From NCBI RefSeq assembly GCF_000235425.2, contig NZ_KI912266.1:6726553-6790552 (forward strand): a stretch of 64,000 nucleotides of DNA. Direction: 5' to 3'. This document shows, one piece after another, positions 36,825 through 45,097 of this stretch. Positions within the stretch are counted from its first letter, which is position 1. Each line of letters opens with the position of its first letter. A program made the position numbers and the translations under genes. Origin of the DNA: Pseudofrankia saprophytica (GTDB lineage: Bacteria; Actinomycetota; Actinomycetes; Frankiales; Frankiaceae). The notes beneath the pieces are model-generated. The model was not told the DNA's origin. It searched no databases and was given only the letters and a program-made list of their open reading frames with translations.

Positions 36825-36992
36825 TCTCGTTCCTCTCCCCTGGCCTCGACCCCGGCGGGCGAAACCGGATTTCACATAGTGACGCCGGTAACGCCTCGCC
36901 ACCAGTCCCGCCAGCGGCTTTCGGGTTGGCTAGCGTCGGCGGGCGAGCTGGGACGCGGACGAGCCGGGAGGCCAGATGGAGCGGAGGGTGCC

Positions 36993-38165
36993 GTGACCGG
37001 CGGGCGGGTCGTGATCGTCGGTGGCGGGCTGATCGGCCTTTCGATCGCCCGCGCCCTGACCACCCGCGGGGTGCGCGACGTGCTCGTGCTCGAACGGGCG
37101 ACGCTGGCGAGCGGCGGGACCGGGAAGTCCAGCGGCATCGTGCGGTGCCACTACGGCGTGCCGTCCCTCGCCGCGATGGCCTGGCGCAGCCTGCCGGTGT
37201 TCGAGGAGCTGGGCGCGGCCGTCGGGTTCCGGCAGGTCGGCTACCTGGTCGCCGTGGGCGCCGGGAACGCGGAACCTCTGCGCGCCAACACCGAGATCCA
37301 CCAGCGGCTCGGGATCGACGTCGAGATGATCTCCCACGACCGGGCGGCCGGGCTGTGGCCGTACCTGCGCCTCGACGACCTCGCCGCCTTCTCCTACGAA
37401 CCCCGTGGTGGGTACGCCGACGCCTCGCAGCTCGCGAACCACTTCGGCCGCGAAGCCCGCGACGGCGGCGCCCGCATCCGGCAGGGAACGCCGGTGGCCC
37501 GCGTCCTGACCCGCGGCGACGCGGTGACCGGCGTCGAGCTGGCCGGCGGCGACGTGGTCGACGCGGACGTCGTCGTCGTGGCCGCGGGCTGGTGGTCAGG
37601 CGGGCTGATGGCCGGCGTCGGCGTCGACCTGCCCGTCCAGTCGGTTCGCTCGGAGCTGCTGGTCGTCGACGCCGGCGAGCCGCTGCGGGACCTGCCGGTG
37701 CTCTCCGACCTGGTCAGCCTGCAGTACGCGCGGATCGAGGGCTCGGGCGAACTGCTGGTCGGCAACAGCGACCACAGCCAGCCGTCGTTCGCCGACCCGG
37801 ACGACTACTCCAACCAGGCCAGCGAGGCCGGCCTGGAGCGGGCGGCCGAGAAGGTGCTGCACCGCTTCGACGGGTTCCCCGAGCCGTCGGTGGCCCATAC
37901 ATACGCCGGCTGCTACGACGTCACGCCCGACTGGAACCCCGTTGTCGCGCCGGCCGGCGCGGCCGGGCTGTTCCTCGCGGCCGGCTTCTCCGGCCACGGC
38001 TTCAAGATCAGCCCAGCGGTCGGCGTGCTGATGGCCGACCTGGTCCTCGACGGCGACAGCCACGACCCGGACATCCCGGGGGCCGACTTCCGCCTGGAGC
38101 GCTTCGCCGAGGGGAATCCGCTGACGAGCCGATTCCCGTACGTGGGCGCCGGCGAGATGCGCTGA
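36993..38165 (+). CDS. FAD-dependent oxidoreductase, D-amino-acid oxidase (DAO) family
   Basis: 390 residues, GTG 36993 with GGAGGG four bases upstream. The FAD Rossmann motif VVIVGGGLIGLSIARAL is at the N-terminus, followed by LVLERATLASGGTGKSSGIVR and, near the C-terminus, LFLAAGFSGHGFKISPAVG, which closes the FAD site. This is the sarcosine/glycine-oxidase-like branch, which oxidises secondary or primary amines or N-methyl amino acids. Neither a covalent-flavin Cys nor an added THF-binding domain is obvious. It is followed by an M20 amidohydrolase gene in the same direction with 99 bp between, suggesting nitrogen-compound catabolism. Confidence 0.9.
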   Translation: MTGGRVVIVGGGLIGLSIARALTTRGVRDVLVLERATLASGGTGKSSGIVRCHYGVPSLAAMAWRSLPVFEELGAAVGFRQVGYLVAVGAGNAEPLRANTEIHQRLGIDVEMISHDRAAGLWPYLRLDDLAAFSYEPRGGYADASQLANHFGREARDGGARIRQGTPVARVLTRGDAVTGVELAGGDVVDADVVVVAAGWWSGGLMAGVGVDLPVQSVRSELLVVDAGEPLRDLPVLSDLVSLQYARIEGSGELLVGNSDHSQPSFADPDDYSNQASEAGLERAAEKVLHRFDGFPEPSVAHTYAGCYDVTPDWNPVVAPAGAAGLFLAAGFSGHGFKISPAVGVLMADLVLDGDSHDPDIPGADFRLERFAEGNPLTSRFPYVGAGEMR

Positions 38166-38210
38166 GCGAGGCGCGCCGGATGATGAACGGCGCGCGACGA
38201 GCGACGCGAC

Positions 38211-38238
38211 GAGCGATGAGCGATGAGCGATGAGCGAC
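38211..38238. repeat. GAGCGAT short tandem repeat
   Basis: Three GAGCGAT units and a fourth GAGCGAC between the FAD oxidase stop and the hydrolase start, preceded by related GACGAGC units from about 38196. The hydrolase RBS (GGAGGAG) is just downstream. Confidence 0.85.
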
Positions 38239-38264
38239 GGCCGAACGAGCGTTGGAGGAGCCTG

Positions 38265-39455
38265 ATGTCCGTCGAGAGCATGCTGGGCGATCTCGACGAC
38301 GTCGGGCGCGCCCCGACCGGGGGCTACCGCCGCTTCGCCTGGACGGACGAGGACCTCACGCTGCGGGAGTGGTTCCGCGCAGCGGCCGAGGCCGTGGGAC
38401 TCACCGTCACCGAGGACCGGGTGGGAAACCAGTGGGCCTGGTGGGGCGACCCCGACGCGTCCCTGGCCGCCGGGCGCCCCGGTGTGGTGACCGGGTCGCA
38501 CCTCGACTCGGTGCCCGGCGGGGGCAACTTCGACGGCCCGCTCGGCGTGGTCTCGGCCCTGCGCGCCGTCGAGGCGCTGCGCCGCGACGGGTTCACCCCG
38601 GCTCGCGCGATCGGCGTCGCGAACTTCGTCGACGAGGAGGGCGCCCGCTTCGGCGTCGCCTGCACCGGTTCGCGGGTGCTGACCGGCGCGATGCCGCGCG
38701 ACCGCGCCCTCGCCCTCACGGACGGCGACGGCGTCACGCTCGCCGAGGCGCTCGCCCGCGCGGGCCGGGACCCCAACGAGCTCGACCGCGACGACGCCGC
38801 CCTCGCGCGGGTCGGGACCTTCGTCGAGCTGCACATCGAGCAGGGCCGCTGGCTCGTCGACGAGGGCTCGCCCGTCGCGGTGGCCTCCTCGATCTGGCCG
38901 CACGGGCGCTGGCGCTTCGACTTCGCCGGCGAGGCCAACCACGCCGGCACGACCCGGCTGGCCGATCGTGACGACCCGTCGCTGAAGCTCGCGGCGCTGA
39001 TCCTGACGGCCCGTGAGGTGGCCACCGGGCTGGGCTGCTTCGCGACCGTGGGCAAGGTACGCATGATCCCGAACGGGGTCAACGCGATCCCCTCGGCGGC
39101 GACCGGCTGGCTCGACGGCCGCGGGGCCGACGAGGAGGCCGTCCGCCGCCTGGTCCCGTCGATCGAGGACGCCCTGGGCATCCGCGCCGTCGAGGAGTCG
39201 TTCACCGCCACCACCCGGTTCGATCCGGCCCTGGCGGCCGATCTCGCGGAGCTGCTCGGCGGGGCTCCGATCATCGGTACCGGCGCGGGGCACGACGCCG
39301 GCGTGCTCGCCGCGCACGGCATCCGCTCGGCGATGCTGTTCGTGCGCAACCCGACGGGTGTCTCGCATTCCCCCGCCGAGTACGCCGAGCCGGCCGACTG
39401 CGAGGCCGGCGCCGTGGCGCTGGCGACGGTGCTGCGCTCGCTGGCGGCAAGCTGA
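38265..39455 (+). CDS. M20-family amidohydrolase (allantoate/N-carbamoyl-amino-acid hydrolase type)
   Basis: 396 residues, ATG 38265 with GGAGGAG four bases upstream. Metal-site motifs are all present: GSHLDSVPGGGNFDGPLGV (first His and bridging Asp), NFVDEEGARFG (catalytic and metal Glu), FVELHIEQGRWL (metal His) and GVSHSPAEY (last His). The dimerisation-domain segment GEANHAGTTRLADRDDP matches the AllC/HyuC subfamily. It hydrolyses a carbamoyl or ureido amide to release ammonia and CO2. With the upstream FAD amine oxidase it suggests use of an N-containing compound (inference). Confidence 0.92.
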   Translation: MSVESMLGDLDDVGRAPTGGYRRFAWTDEDLTLREWFRAAAEAVGLTVTEDRVGNQWAWWGDPDASLAAGRPGVVTGSHLDSVPGGGNFDGPLGVVSALRAVEALRRDGFTPARAIGVANFVDEEGARFGVACTGSRVLTGAMPRDRALALTDGDGVTLAEALARAGRDPNELDRDDAALARVGTFVELHIEQGRWLVDEGSPVAVASSIWPHGRWRFDFAGEANHAGTTRLADRDDPSLKLAALILTAREVATGLGCFATVGKVRMIPNGVNAIPSAATGWLDGRGADEEAVRRLVPSIEDALGIRAVEESFTATTRFDPALAADLAELLGGAPIIGTGAGHDAGVLAAHGIRSAMLFVRNPTGVSHSPAEYAEPADCEAGAVALATVLRSLAAS

Positions 39456-39474
39456 CCGGACCGCCTGATGGGAC

Positions 39475-41952
39475 CTATTCGACGCCCCGCGGCACGGTTC
39501 CGATGACGCCGGCCGCCGCGAGCTCGGCGAGCCGCGCCTCGTCCAGGCCCAGCTCGGCGCCCAGCACCTCGATGTTGTGCTCGCCGAGCGTCGGCGGGCG
39601 GCGGCGATGCGCCCAGCCGCCGGAGGCGGCGCGGACCGGCAGCGACGGCAGCGGGACGGTCCCCGCCCACGGCAGCTCGACGGGCCGGTAGGAACCACGC
39701 GCCGCCAGGTGCGGGTGGTCGTGGACGAACCGGCCGTCCCTGACTTCGCCCGCCGGAATGCCCGCCGCGACCAGCCGCTCGACGAGCGCCCCGCGTTCCT
39801 GCCCGGCCGTCCACGCGGCGATCCGCCTCTCGAGCTCGTCGGCCCGCGCCCGCCGGCCCTCGGCGGTGGCGAGTTCCGGGTCGTCGGCCCAGGGGCCGGA
39901 GTCCATCAGCCTGGCGAGCGCCCGCCACTGCTCGTCGGCCGCGACGGTGAGGGCGACCCATCGGTCGGGCTCGGCCGTCGGGAAGACGCCCTGCGGAGCG
40001 GCGACGGCGTCCCGGTTGCCCAGCCGTTCCAACAGGACACCCTCGGACGTCCAGGTGATGACCTGTTCGCTCGCCATCACCAGCGCGGCCTCGGCCAACG
40101 GCGACTCGACGAGCGTCCCCGTCCGCATGCCCGTGCTCGTGCCCGTCCGGCGGGCGGCGAGCAGCGCCGAGGAGAGCGCGAAGAACGAGTTCGCGGCGGC
40201 CATCGGGTCGGCGGGGCCGCTGGGGTTGTGCGGGGCGACGTCCGGGTAGCCGGTCCGCCAGCACAGGCCGGAGAACTGTTCGACGGTCTGCGCGTAGCCG
40301 ACCATCGATCGGCGCGGCCCCGTCAGGCCGAACGCGGGCATCCGGAGCATGACCAGCCGCGGGTTGATCTCGTGCACCGTGTCCCAGTCGAACCCGGCCG
40401 ACTCCAGCACCCGCGGCGCGTAGTTCTCGATCAGCACGTCGGCCTCCGCGATCAACCGCGTCAGCAGCTCCCGGCCGGCGGGCGCGGAGAAGTCGACGGT
40501 GATGGAGCGCTTGTCGCTGTTCGCGCCCAGGTAGAAGGCGCCCAGCTCCCACCAGTGGTCCTGGGTCGCCGGGGCGGGGCCGACCAGGCGGGCGCCGTCG
40601 ACGCGCCGGGTGCTCTCCACCTTGAGCACATCCGCGCCGAGCGCGCCGAGCGCCGTACCGACGAAGCCGCCAACCCACCAGGTGCCGAGGTCGAGCACGC
40701 GCAGGCCCTCGAAGGGCAGGGCGTCGTCCGGCGAGTCGGCCCCAACACCAACACCAGTCCCAGTCCCAGTACCGGCACCGGCACCGGCACCGGCACCGGC
40801 ACCGGCCCACGTTGCCGCCCGCGCCACGGGACGTGGCTCCTTGTCGCGTCGCGGCCGGACCCCGTCGAACAGGAACGGCGGCGCCGGCTCCAGGAAGCCG
40901 GGGTCGTGCGCGTTCGGCTGGTAGAAGCCACGGTCGACGACGTGCGGGTCCGTCAGGATCGTCTGGCCGTTGTGCACCGGCGCGCACGGGATCCGGAAGG
41001 CGGACGCCTGCTCGACCACCTCGGCGACGGTGTGCCGCCGGGTCCAGGCCCGCACCGCGGCGGTGAACTCGTCAAACCGCTGGTAACGACCGAGGTGCGT
41101 GGTCATCTGCGGGTCGCCGAGCCAGTCGGGGCGCTCGATCAGGACGACGAAGTCCTCGTGGTTCTGGGCCGAGGCCAGGTTGAAGCCGACCCAGCCGTCC
41201 GAGGCCGGCTCGACCGACGGGTTCAGCCGGTTGCGGGACGGCGGCGTCGCCGGCGAGGCGGCGGTGATGGAGGCGCCGACGTCCTGGAAGAGGTTCGTGG
41301 CGTACGCGGTGACCTCGAGCAGCGGGGCGTCGACCAGCCGGTGGGCGCGGCCACCCTGGAGGGCGGCGACGGCGGCCGCCGCGGCCATCGTGCCCGTGAC
41401 CCAGAGGCCCTCGGAGCTGCCGGTCATGAGCGGGGGTCGGCCCGGCAGCCCACGCATGGACAGCGAGCCGGACTCCGCCTGGATCGTCAGCTCGCTCCAG
41501 GGTCGGCCGGTACCCGCCCAGGGCCCACGCAGGCCCCAGGGGGTGATCACCACCACGGCCGCGTCGCCGAAGCCGGCGAGGAGCTCCTCGCCGGGGGCGT
41601 CGGGAAGCTCGAGGATGACGATGTCGGCGCCGAGCGCGGCGACGTCGGCCAGAACGCCTGGCTGGTCGACCTTGCCGAAGTGCAGATAGCCGCTGAGCGC
41701 CGGTCGGAGCGACGGGGCGCCCGGGGCACCGAGGCGGGTCACGTGCGCGCCGGCGTCGTGGAGGAGGCGGCCGGCATAGCCGCCAGCGATGGATCGGGAC
41801 CACTCGGCCACCCGCAGGCCCGTCAGCGGGCCGCCAGGTGGCGGGCCGTCAGGCGGCGGACCGCCGGTCGGCGGGGCATCAGCCGGCGGTCCGCCGGCCG
41901 GCGCCTCGCCCATCGCTAAGTGGTCGGGGTCCGGGTCGGGCCGCGCAGTCAC
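39475..41952 (-). CDS. Tandem (double) class III CoA-transferase
   Basis: 825 residues, GTG 41952 (ATG 41913 also in frame). Two complete CaiB/BaiF units: residues about 45-385 (LTGLRVAEWSRSIAGGYAGRLLHDAG) and about 425-815 (FEGLRVLDLGTWWVGGFVGTALGALGADVLKVE). They are joined by an Ala/Gly/Thr linker encoded by a hexamer repeat. At the position of the catalytic Asp both halves carry Glu: VDAPLLEVTAY in the first and VESPLAEAALV in the second. The protein could form a pseudo-dimer in one chain, since these enzymes are interlocked dimers. It converges with the M20 hydrolase gene, and its start faces away from it. The acyl substrate is unknown. Confidence 0.9.
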   Translation of the reverse strand: MTARPDPDPDHLAMGEAPAGGPPADAPPTGGPPPDGPPPGGPLTGLRVAEWSRSIAGGYAGRLLHDAGAHVTRLGAPGAPSLRPALSGYLHFGKVDQPGVLADVAALGADIVILELPDAPGEELLAGFGDAAVVVITPWGLRGPWAGTGRPWSELTIQAESGSLSMRGLPGRPPLMTGSSEGLWVTGTMAAAAAVAALQGGRAHRLVDAPLLEVTAYATNLFQDVGASITAASPATPPSRNRLNPSVEPASDGWVGFNLASAQNHEDFVVLIERPDWLGDPQMTTHLGRYQRFDEFTAAVRAWTRRHTVAEVVEQASAFRIPCAPVHNGQTILTDPHVVDRGFYQPNAHDPGFLEPAPPFLFDGVRPRRDKEPRPVARAATWAGAGAGAGAGAGTGTGTGVGVGADSPDDALPFEGLRVLDLGTWWVGGFVGTALGALGADVLKVESTRRVDGARLVGPAPATQDHWWELGAFYLGANSDKRSITVDFSAPAGRELLTRLIAEADVLIENYAPRVLESAGFDWDTVHEINPRLVMLRMPAFGLTGPRRSMVGYAQTVEQFSGLCWRTGYPDVAPHNPSGPADPMAAANSFFALSSALLAARRTGTSTGMRTGTLVESPLAEAALVMASEQVITWTSEGVLLERLGNRDAVAAPQGVFPTAEPDRWVALTVAADEQWRALARLMDSGPWADDPELATAEGRRARADELERRIAAWTAGQERGALVERLVAAGIPAGEVRDGRFVHDHPHLAARGSYRPVELPWAGTVPLPSLPVRAASGGWAHRRRPPTLGEHNIEVLGAELGLDEARLAELAAAGVIGTVPRGVE
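40742..40806. repeat. Hexamer repeat encoding the CoA-transferase linker
   Basis: Tandem GCACCG/CACCGG-type hexamers, grading into CCCAGT and CAACAC variants, encode alternating Ala-Gly, Thr-Gly and Val-Gly dipeptides between the two domains. Confidence 0.85.
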
Positions 41953-42110
41953 GCCAGCTCACCGCCATCAGGTCGCGCAGGACGGCCCGCCGCTCGTCCG
42001 GTCGCCACCTTCATACGACCGCCGACGCCCAGACGCCAGGCAAACAGGTGGACGGTCCGCCGCGACGCCGGGAACGCCAGGAACGCCGGCGGCGAGGCGG
42101 TGACGGCGCG

Positions 42111-42977
42111 TCACTGCAGCAGGCCGGACCTCCGGGCCACGTTGACGGCCGCGGTCCGGTTGCGCACGCCGAGCTTGCTCCGGATGGTGCGCAGGTAGGC
42201 CTTGACCGTCTCCGGGCTCACCACCAGCCGCTCCGCGGTCTCGGCGTTGGAGAGCCCTTCGGCCACCAGCCCGAGAACGTCCAGCTCCCGGCGGGTGAGC
42301 GCGACCGCGACCTCCGCCGCGGCCTCATCCCCGGCCTCATCCCCGGCGATCGACTTCAGGACGCTGTCCTCGAGCAGGTTGCGGATGGCGGCGATCCTCG
42401 CCCGGGCGGGCGGCGCGGAGACCTCGTCGGTCAGTCGTTCCAGTTCGCCGTCGATCTGGAGCAGCGCCCGCGCGTCCACGTTCCACTGCCGCGGGGCGGC
42501 GATCCCGTGCCTCCTGGCGGCCTGGGCGGCGAAGGCCTCCACCTCCCGGACGAACGACAGCGCGGACCTGGTCGTCGTGGCACCCGTCGACTTGTCGGAC
42601 CGCCAGGCCAGGTAGAAGACGAACACCACGCGGCCGTCCAATCGCAGTGGGACGGCGAGCATGGAACAGATGTCCTCCTGGCAGTCCGCCAGACCCGGGC
42701 AGGCGGCGGTGGCCTGCGCGCGCCCGTCTCTGGTCGCGGTCGTCACGTGCCGGCCCAGGGCGACGACCCGACCGCCAATACCCTGATCCGGAGCCGCTGT
42801 CGCCCCCAGATATTGGTCCATTCGCGCACCGTCGGCGCATCGTATGGTCAGCGCCCTGGTGCGGGGATGGACGCGGCCGGCAAGGGCGATATCGGCGTCG
42901 AAACGTTCCCTCAACCGGGACGTCACCTTGGTGAGAAACTCGTCGACCTCGACGCGGTCAGACGACTCAGATGTCAT
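42111..42977 (-). CDS. GAF-LuxR type transcriptional regulator
   Basis: 288 residues, ATG 42977 with GAGGAG upstream. The N-terminal region (about 10-165) looks like a GAF domain: VTSRLRERFDADIALAGRV, GIGGRVVALGRHV, ICSMLAVPLRLDGRVVFVFYLAW. A helical linker follows. The C-terminal LuxR/FixJ HTH (about 225-288) is unmistakable: LTRRELDVLGLVAEGLSNAETAERLVVSPETVKAYLRTI. Such proteins sense a small aromatic ligand or cyclic nucleotide through GAF; the ligand cannot be read. It lies 158 bp upstream of the double CoA-transferase gene on the opposite orientation relative to its start, with both genes on the minus strand, and may control it. Confidence 0.9.
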   Translation of the reverse strand: MTSESSDRVEVDEFLTKVTSRLRERFDADIALAGRVHPRTRALTIRCADGARMDQYLGATAAPDQGIGGRVVALGRHVTTATRDGRAQATAACPGLADCQEDICSMLAVPLRLDGRVVFVFYLAWRSDKSTGATTTRSALSFVREVEAFAAQAARRHGIAAPRQWNVDARALLQIDGELERLTDEVSAPPARARIAAIRNLLEDSVLKSIAGDEAGDEAAAEVAVALTRRELDVLGLVAEGLSNAETAERLVVSPETVKAYLRTIRSKLGVRNRTAAVNVARRSGLLQ

Positions 42978-43322
42978 TGTTGCTCTCCTCAACAACCCCC
43001 CAAGCCACCAACCTACGGGATCTCGACGATCGAGGCGACCAGGTGTTCCTCCATTTCCTGAACCTGGCCGGCGACCCGTGCCGGAAGAATACGGCCGGTG
43101 TCTCGTCCCGGACAACCAATAGACCGGGCCGGCCAATAAGCCGAGCCGGCCAGGAGGTTGCTTACCGGCCAAATGACCGTGCATATACACACCCACCAGG
43201 GCACCGCACGAGGGCACCGGTGGAAGACCGACCCGAGTCCTGGGCCACCGAAGTGAGCGGCCCGGCCTCGGGTATCACCCCTTGGGGCGTCATCCGTCAG
43301 GGTGTAGCTCCTCAGGCGGTCG
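42978..43322. other. 345-bp region upstream of the LuxR-type gene, nothing recognised
   Basis: Holds repeated GGCCGGC/CCAATA words (around 43110-43170) that could form overlapping stems, and presumably the promoter of the LuxR-type gene. No gene or convincing operator was found. Confidence 0.5.
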
Positions 43323-43871
43323 TCACCGAGCGCGGAGACCGTCGAGGATGAGCGCCAGGATCCGGTCGATGCGCGCGTCACCGTTCTTCGGGTCGATCCG
43401 CCACAGCACGCTGAGCTGCAGAAGCACGTCCTCGGGATCGAGTCCGGGCTTGAGAACGCCGGCCTTCTCCCCCGCCGTCAGCAGGGTCGCGATAGCCGCG
43501 ACAAACGGCTCGTACGCCGGATCGTCGAGGCCGCCGTTCGTCGCGGCGTGCACGACCTCGGAGACGCCGAACTTGAGCCGGGCGTAGCGGGCGACCTCAT
43601 CGAACCAGCGCCCGAGCGCCTCCAGCGGCGGATACTCCGTCAGCAACGCGGGCGCCAGGTCGATGAGCTGGCCGATGTCGTTGCGGTAGAGCTCCATCAC
43701 CAGCGCCTCCCGGGTGGGGAAGCGCCGGTACAGGGTCGCGATCCCGACCCCCGCGCGCCGGGCGATCGCGCTCAGCGAGGCCGCGCCGTCCTCGCTGAGC
43801 GCGGCCCGCGCGGCGGCCAGGATCCGCTCCCGGTTCTGGAGCGCGTCGGCGCGGGTCGGCTGCGAGCTCAT
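43323..43871 (-). CDS. TetR-family transcriptional repressor
   Basis: 182 residues, ATG 43871. The N-terminal HTH is classical: NRERILAAARAALSEDGAASLSAIARRAGVGIATLYRRFPTREAL with the LYRRF recognition helix end. The C-terminal helical part (AIATLLTAGEKAGVLKPGLDPEDVLLQLSVLW) matches the SACE_7040-like TetR ligand domain. It is divergent from the NAD-dependent epimerase gene, with a perfect dyad between them, so it is most likely an autoregulated repressor of that gene. Confidence 0.92.
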   Translation of the reverse strand: MSSQPTRADALQNRERILAAARAALSEDGAASLSAIARRAGVGIATLYRRFPTREALVMELYRNDIGQLIDLAPALLTEYPPLEALGRWFDEVARYARLKFGVSEVVHAATNGGLDDPAYEPFVAAIATLLTAGEKAGVLKPGLDPEDVLLQLSVLWRIDPKNGDARIDRILALILDGLRAR

Positions 43872-43895
43872 GTGCGCGGTCCTTCGAGGCTTGGC

Positions 43896-43929
43896 AGATC
43901 TCGGGTTTGGCGGATCTCGGGTTCGGCAA
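43896..43929. repeat. Direct 16-bp repeat upstream of the TetR gene
   Basis: Two successive copies of GATCTCGGGTTTGGCG / GATCTCGGGTTCGGCA, with a partial third copy before them. They end just before the TetR-type dyad and could be part of the control region or simple slippage. Confidence 0.6.
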
Positions 43930-43947
43930 AGTGGAGCGCCCTCCACT
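43930..43947. promoter_or_regulatory. TetR operator candidate
   Basis: AGTGGAG-CGCC-CTCCACT, a perfect 7-bp-arm dyad in the TetR/epimerase divergent promoter. A further CCACTCCACTT half-site at 43970-43980 overlaps a TTATAT that could be the -10 element of the epimerase gene. Confidence 0.6.
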
Positions 43948-44011
43948 ACAGTCGACCCATCAACGGAGACCACTCCACTTATATTGCCACCCCGCCTCGA
44001 AGGAGCCGACC

Positions 44012-45031
44012 ATGACCGGACCAATCCTCGTCACCGGCGGTAGCGGCTACGTCGGCGGCTGGGTCATCGCCGAGCTGCTGCGCCGCGGCCTCGACGTTCG
44101 CGCGACCCTGCGCGATCAGGCCCGGGCGGCCGAGGTCGCCAAGACCACGGCCCCCGCCACCGGCTCGTCCGGCCGCCTCAGCTTCACCACGGCCGACCTG
44201 TCCGCGGACGACGGCTGGGCAGAGGCGATGGTCGGGGTCGAGCACGTCCTGCACGTCGCGTCCCCGATGGGAATCAGCTCGGACGCGGGCCCCGAGTCGC
44301 TCATCCGCCCGGCGGTGGACGGCACCCTGCGGGTCCTGCACGCCGCCGCGGACGCGGGCGTGCGTCGCGTGGTGCTGACCTCGGCGGCGAACGCGGCCAG
44401 CCCGTCGTCGTACACGACCGAGGGCGTCACCGACGAGACGCTGTGGACCGACCCCGACGACCTCACCCTGATCCCCTACCGGCGCGCCAAGACACTCGCC
44501 GAGAAGGCGGCCTGGGAATTCACGGCCTCGCGGGCGAGCGCACCGGAGCTCGTCACGGTCCTGCCCGGCGCCGTCTTCGGCCCGATCCTGTCCACCGCGA
44601 CGATCGGCTCGGTCGGGATCATCGCCCGCATGCTCAGTGGCACGATGCCTCGCGTCCCCCGCATCGGGCTCGAGGTCGTCGACGTCCGCGACCTCGTCGA
44701 CCTCCACCTGCGCGCCCTGGAGAGCTCGGCGGGGGCCGGGCAGCGCTTCCTCGGCACCGGAGAGTTCATCTGGATGCGGGAGATCGCACAGCTGCTGCGC
44801 TCGTGCCTCGGCCCGGCGGCCGCGCGGGTGTCCACCAGGGGGGTGCCCGACTTCGCCGTCCGGCTGGCGGCGCGGCGCGACCCGGCGTTGCGCGAGATCG
44901 CCCCGGCGCTCGGCCGCCGGAGCAGGCACAGCACCGCCAAGGCTCACGAGCTGCTGGGCTGGCGGCCGCGCCCGGCCGCCGACGCCGTCCTCGACTGCGC
45001 TCGCAGCCTGCGCGAGCACGGCGTCGTCTGA
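44012..45031 (+). CDS. NAD-dependent epimerase/dehydratase (extended SDR, aldehyde/ketone reductase-like)
   Basis: 339 residues, ATG 44012 with AAGGAG six bases upstream. The N-terminal NAD(P) motif PILVTGGSGYVGGWVIAELLRRG is that of extended SDRs. It is followed by VEHVLHVASPM, VVLTSAANAA (catalytic Ser region), PYRRAKTLAEKAAWEF (Tyr-x-x-x-Lys) and VLPGAVFGPI. This pattern is closest to dihydroflavonol-4-reductase/carbonyl-reductase-like enzymes. The gene is directly controlled, by inference, by the divergent TetR protein, so it may handle a reactive carbonyl compound that acts as the inducer. Confidence 0.9.
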   Translation: MTGPILVTGGSGYVGGWVIAELLRRGLDVRATLRDQARAAEVAKTTAPATGSSGRLSFTTADLSADDGWAEAMVGVEHVLHVASPMGISSDAGPESLIRPAVDGTLRVLHAAADAGVRRVVLTSAANAASPSSYTTEGVTDETLWTDPDDLTLIPYRRAKTLAEKAAWEFTASRASAPELVTVLPGAVFGPILSTATIGSVGIIARMLSGTMPRVPRIGLEVVDVRDLVDLHLRALESSAGAGQRFLGTGEFIWMREIAQLLRSCLGPAAARVSTRGVPDFAVRLAARRDPALREIAPALGRRSRHSTAKAHELLGWRPRPAADAVLDCARSLREHGVV

Positions 45032-45097
45032 CCACCTCGCCCAGCTCAGCCCGGTCTCTCAGGCCTGTCTCTCACGCCGGCCGCTCAGGCCTGTCGC

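Noticed and set aside
40742-40806. CRISPR-like or regulatory tandem repeat
   Set aside because: Units are six bases, in frame, and encode a linker; no spacers or repeat-length uniformity.
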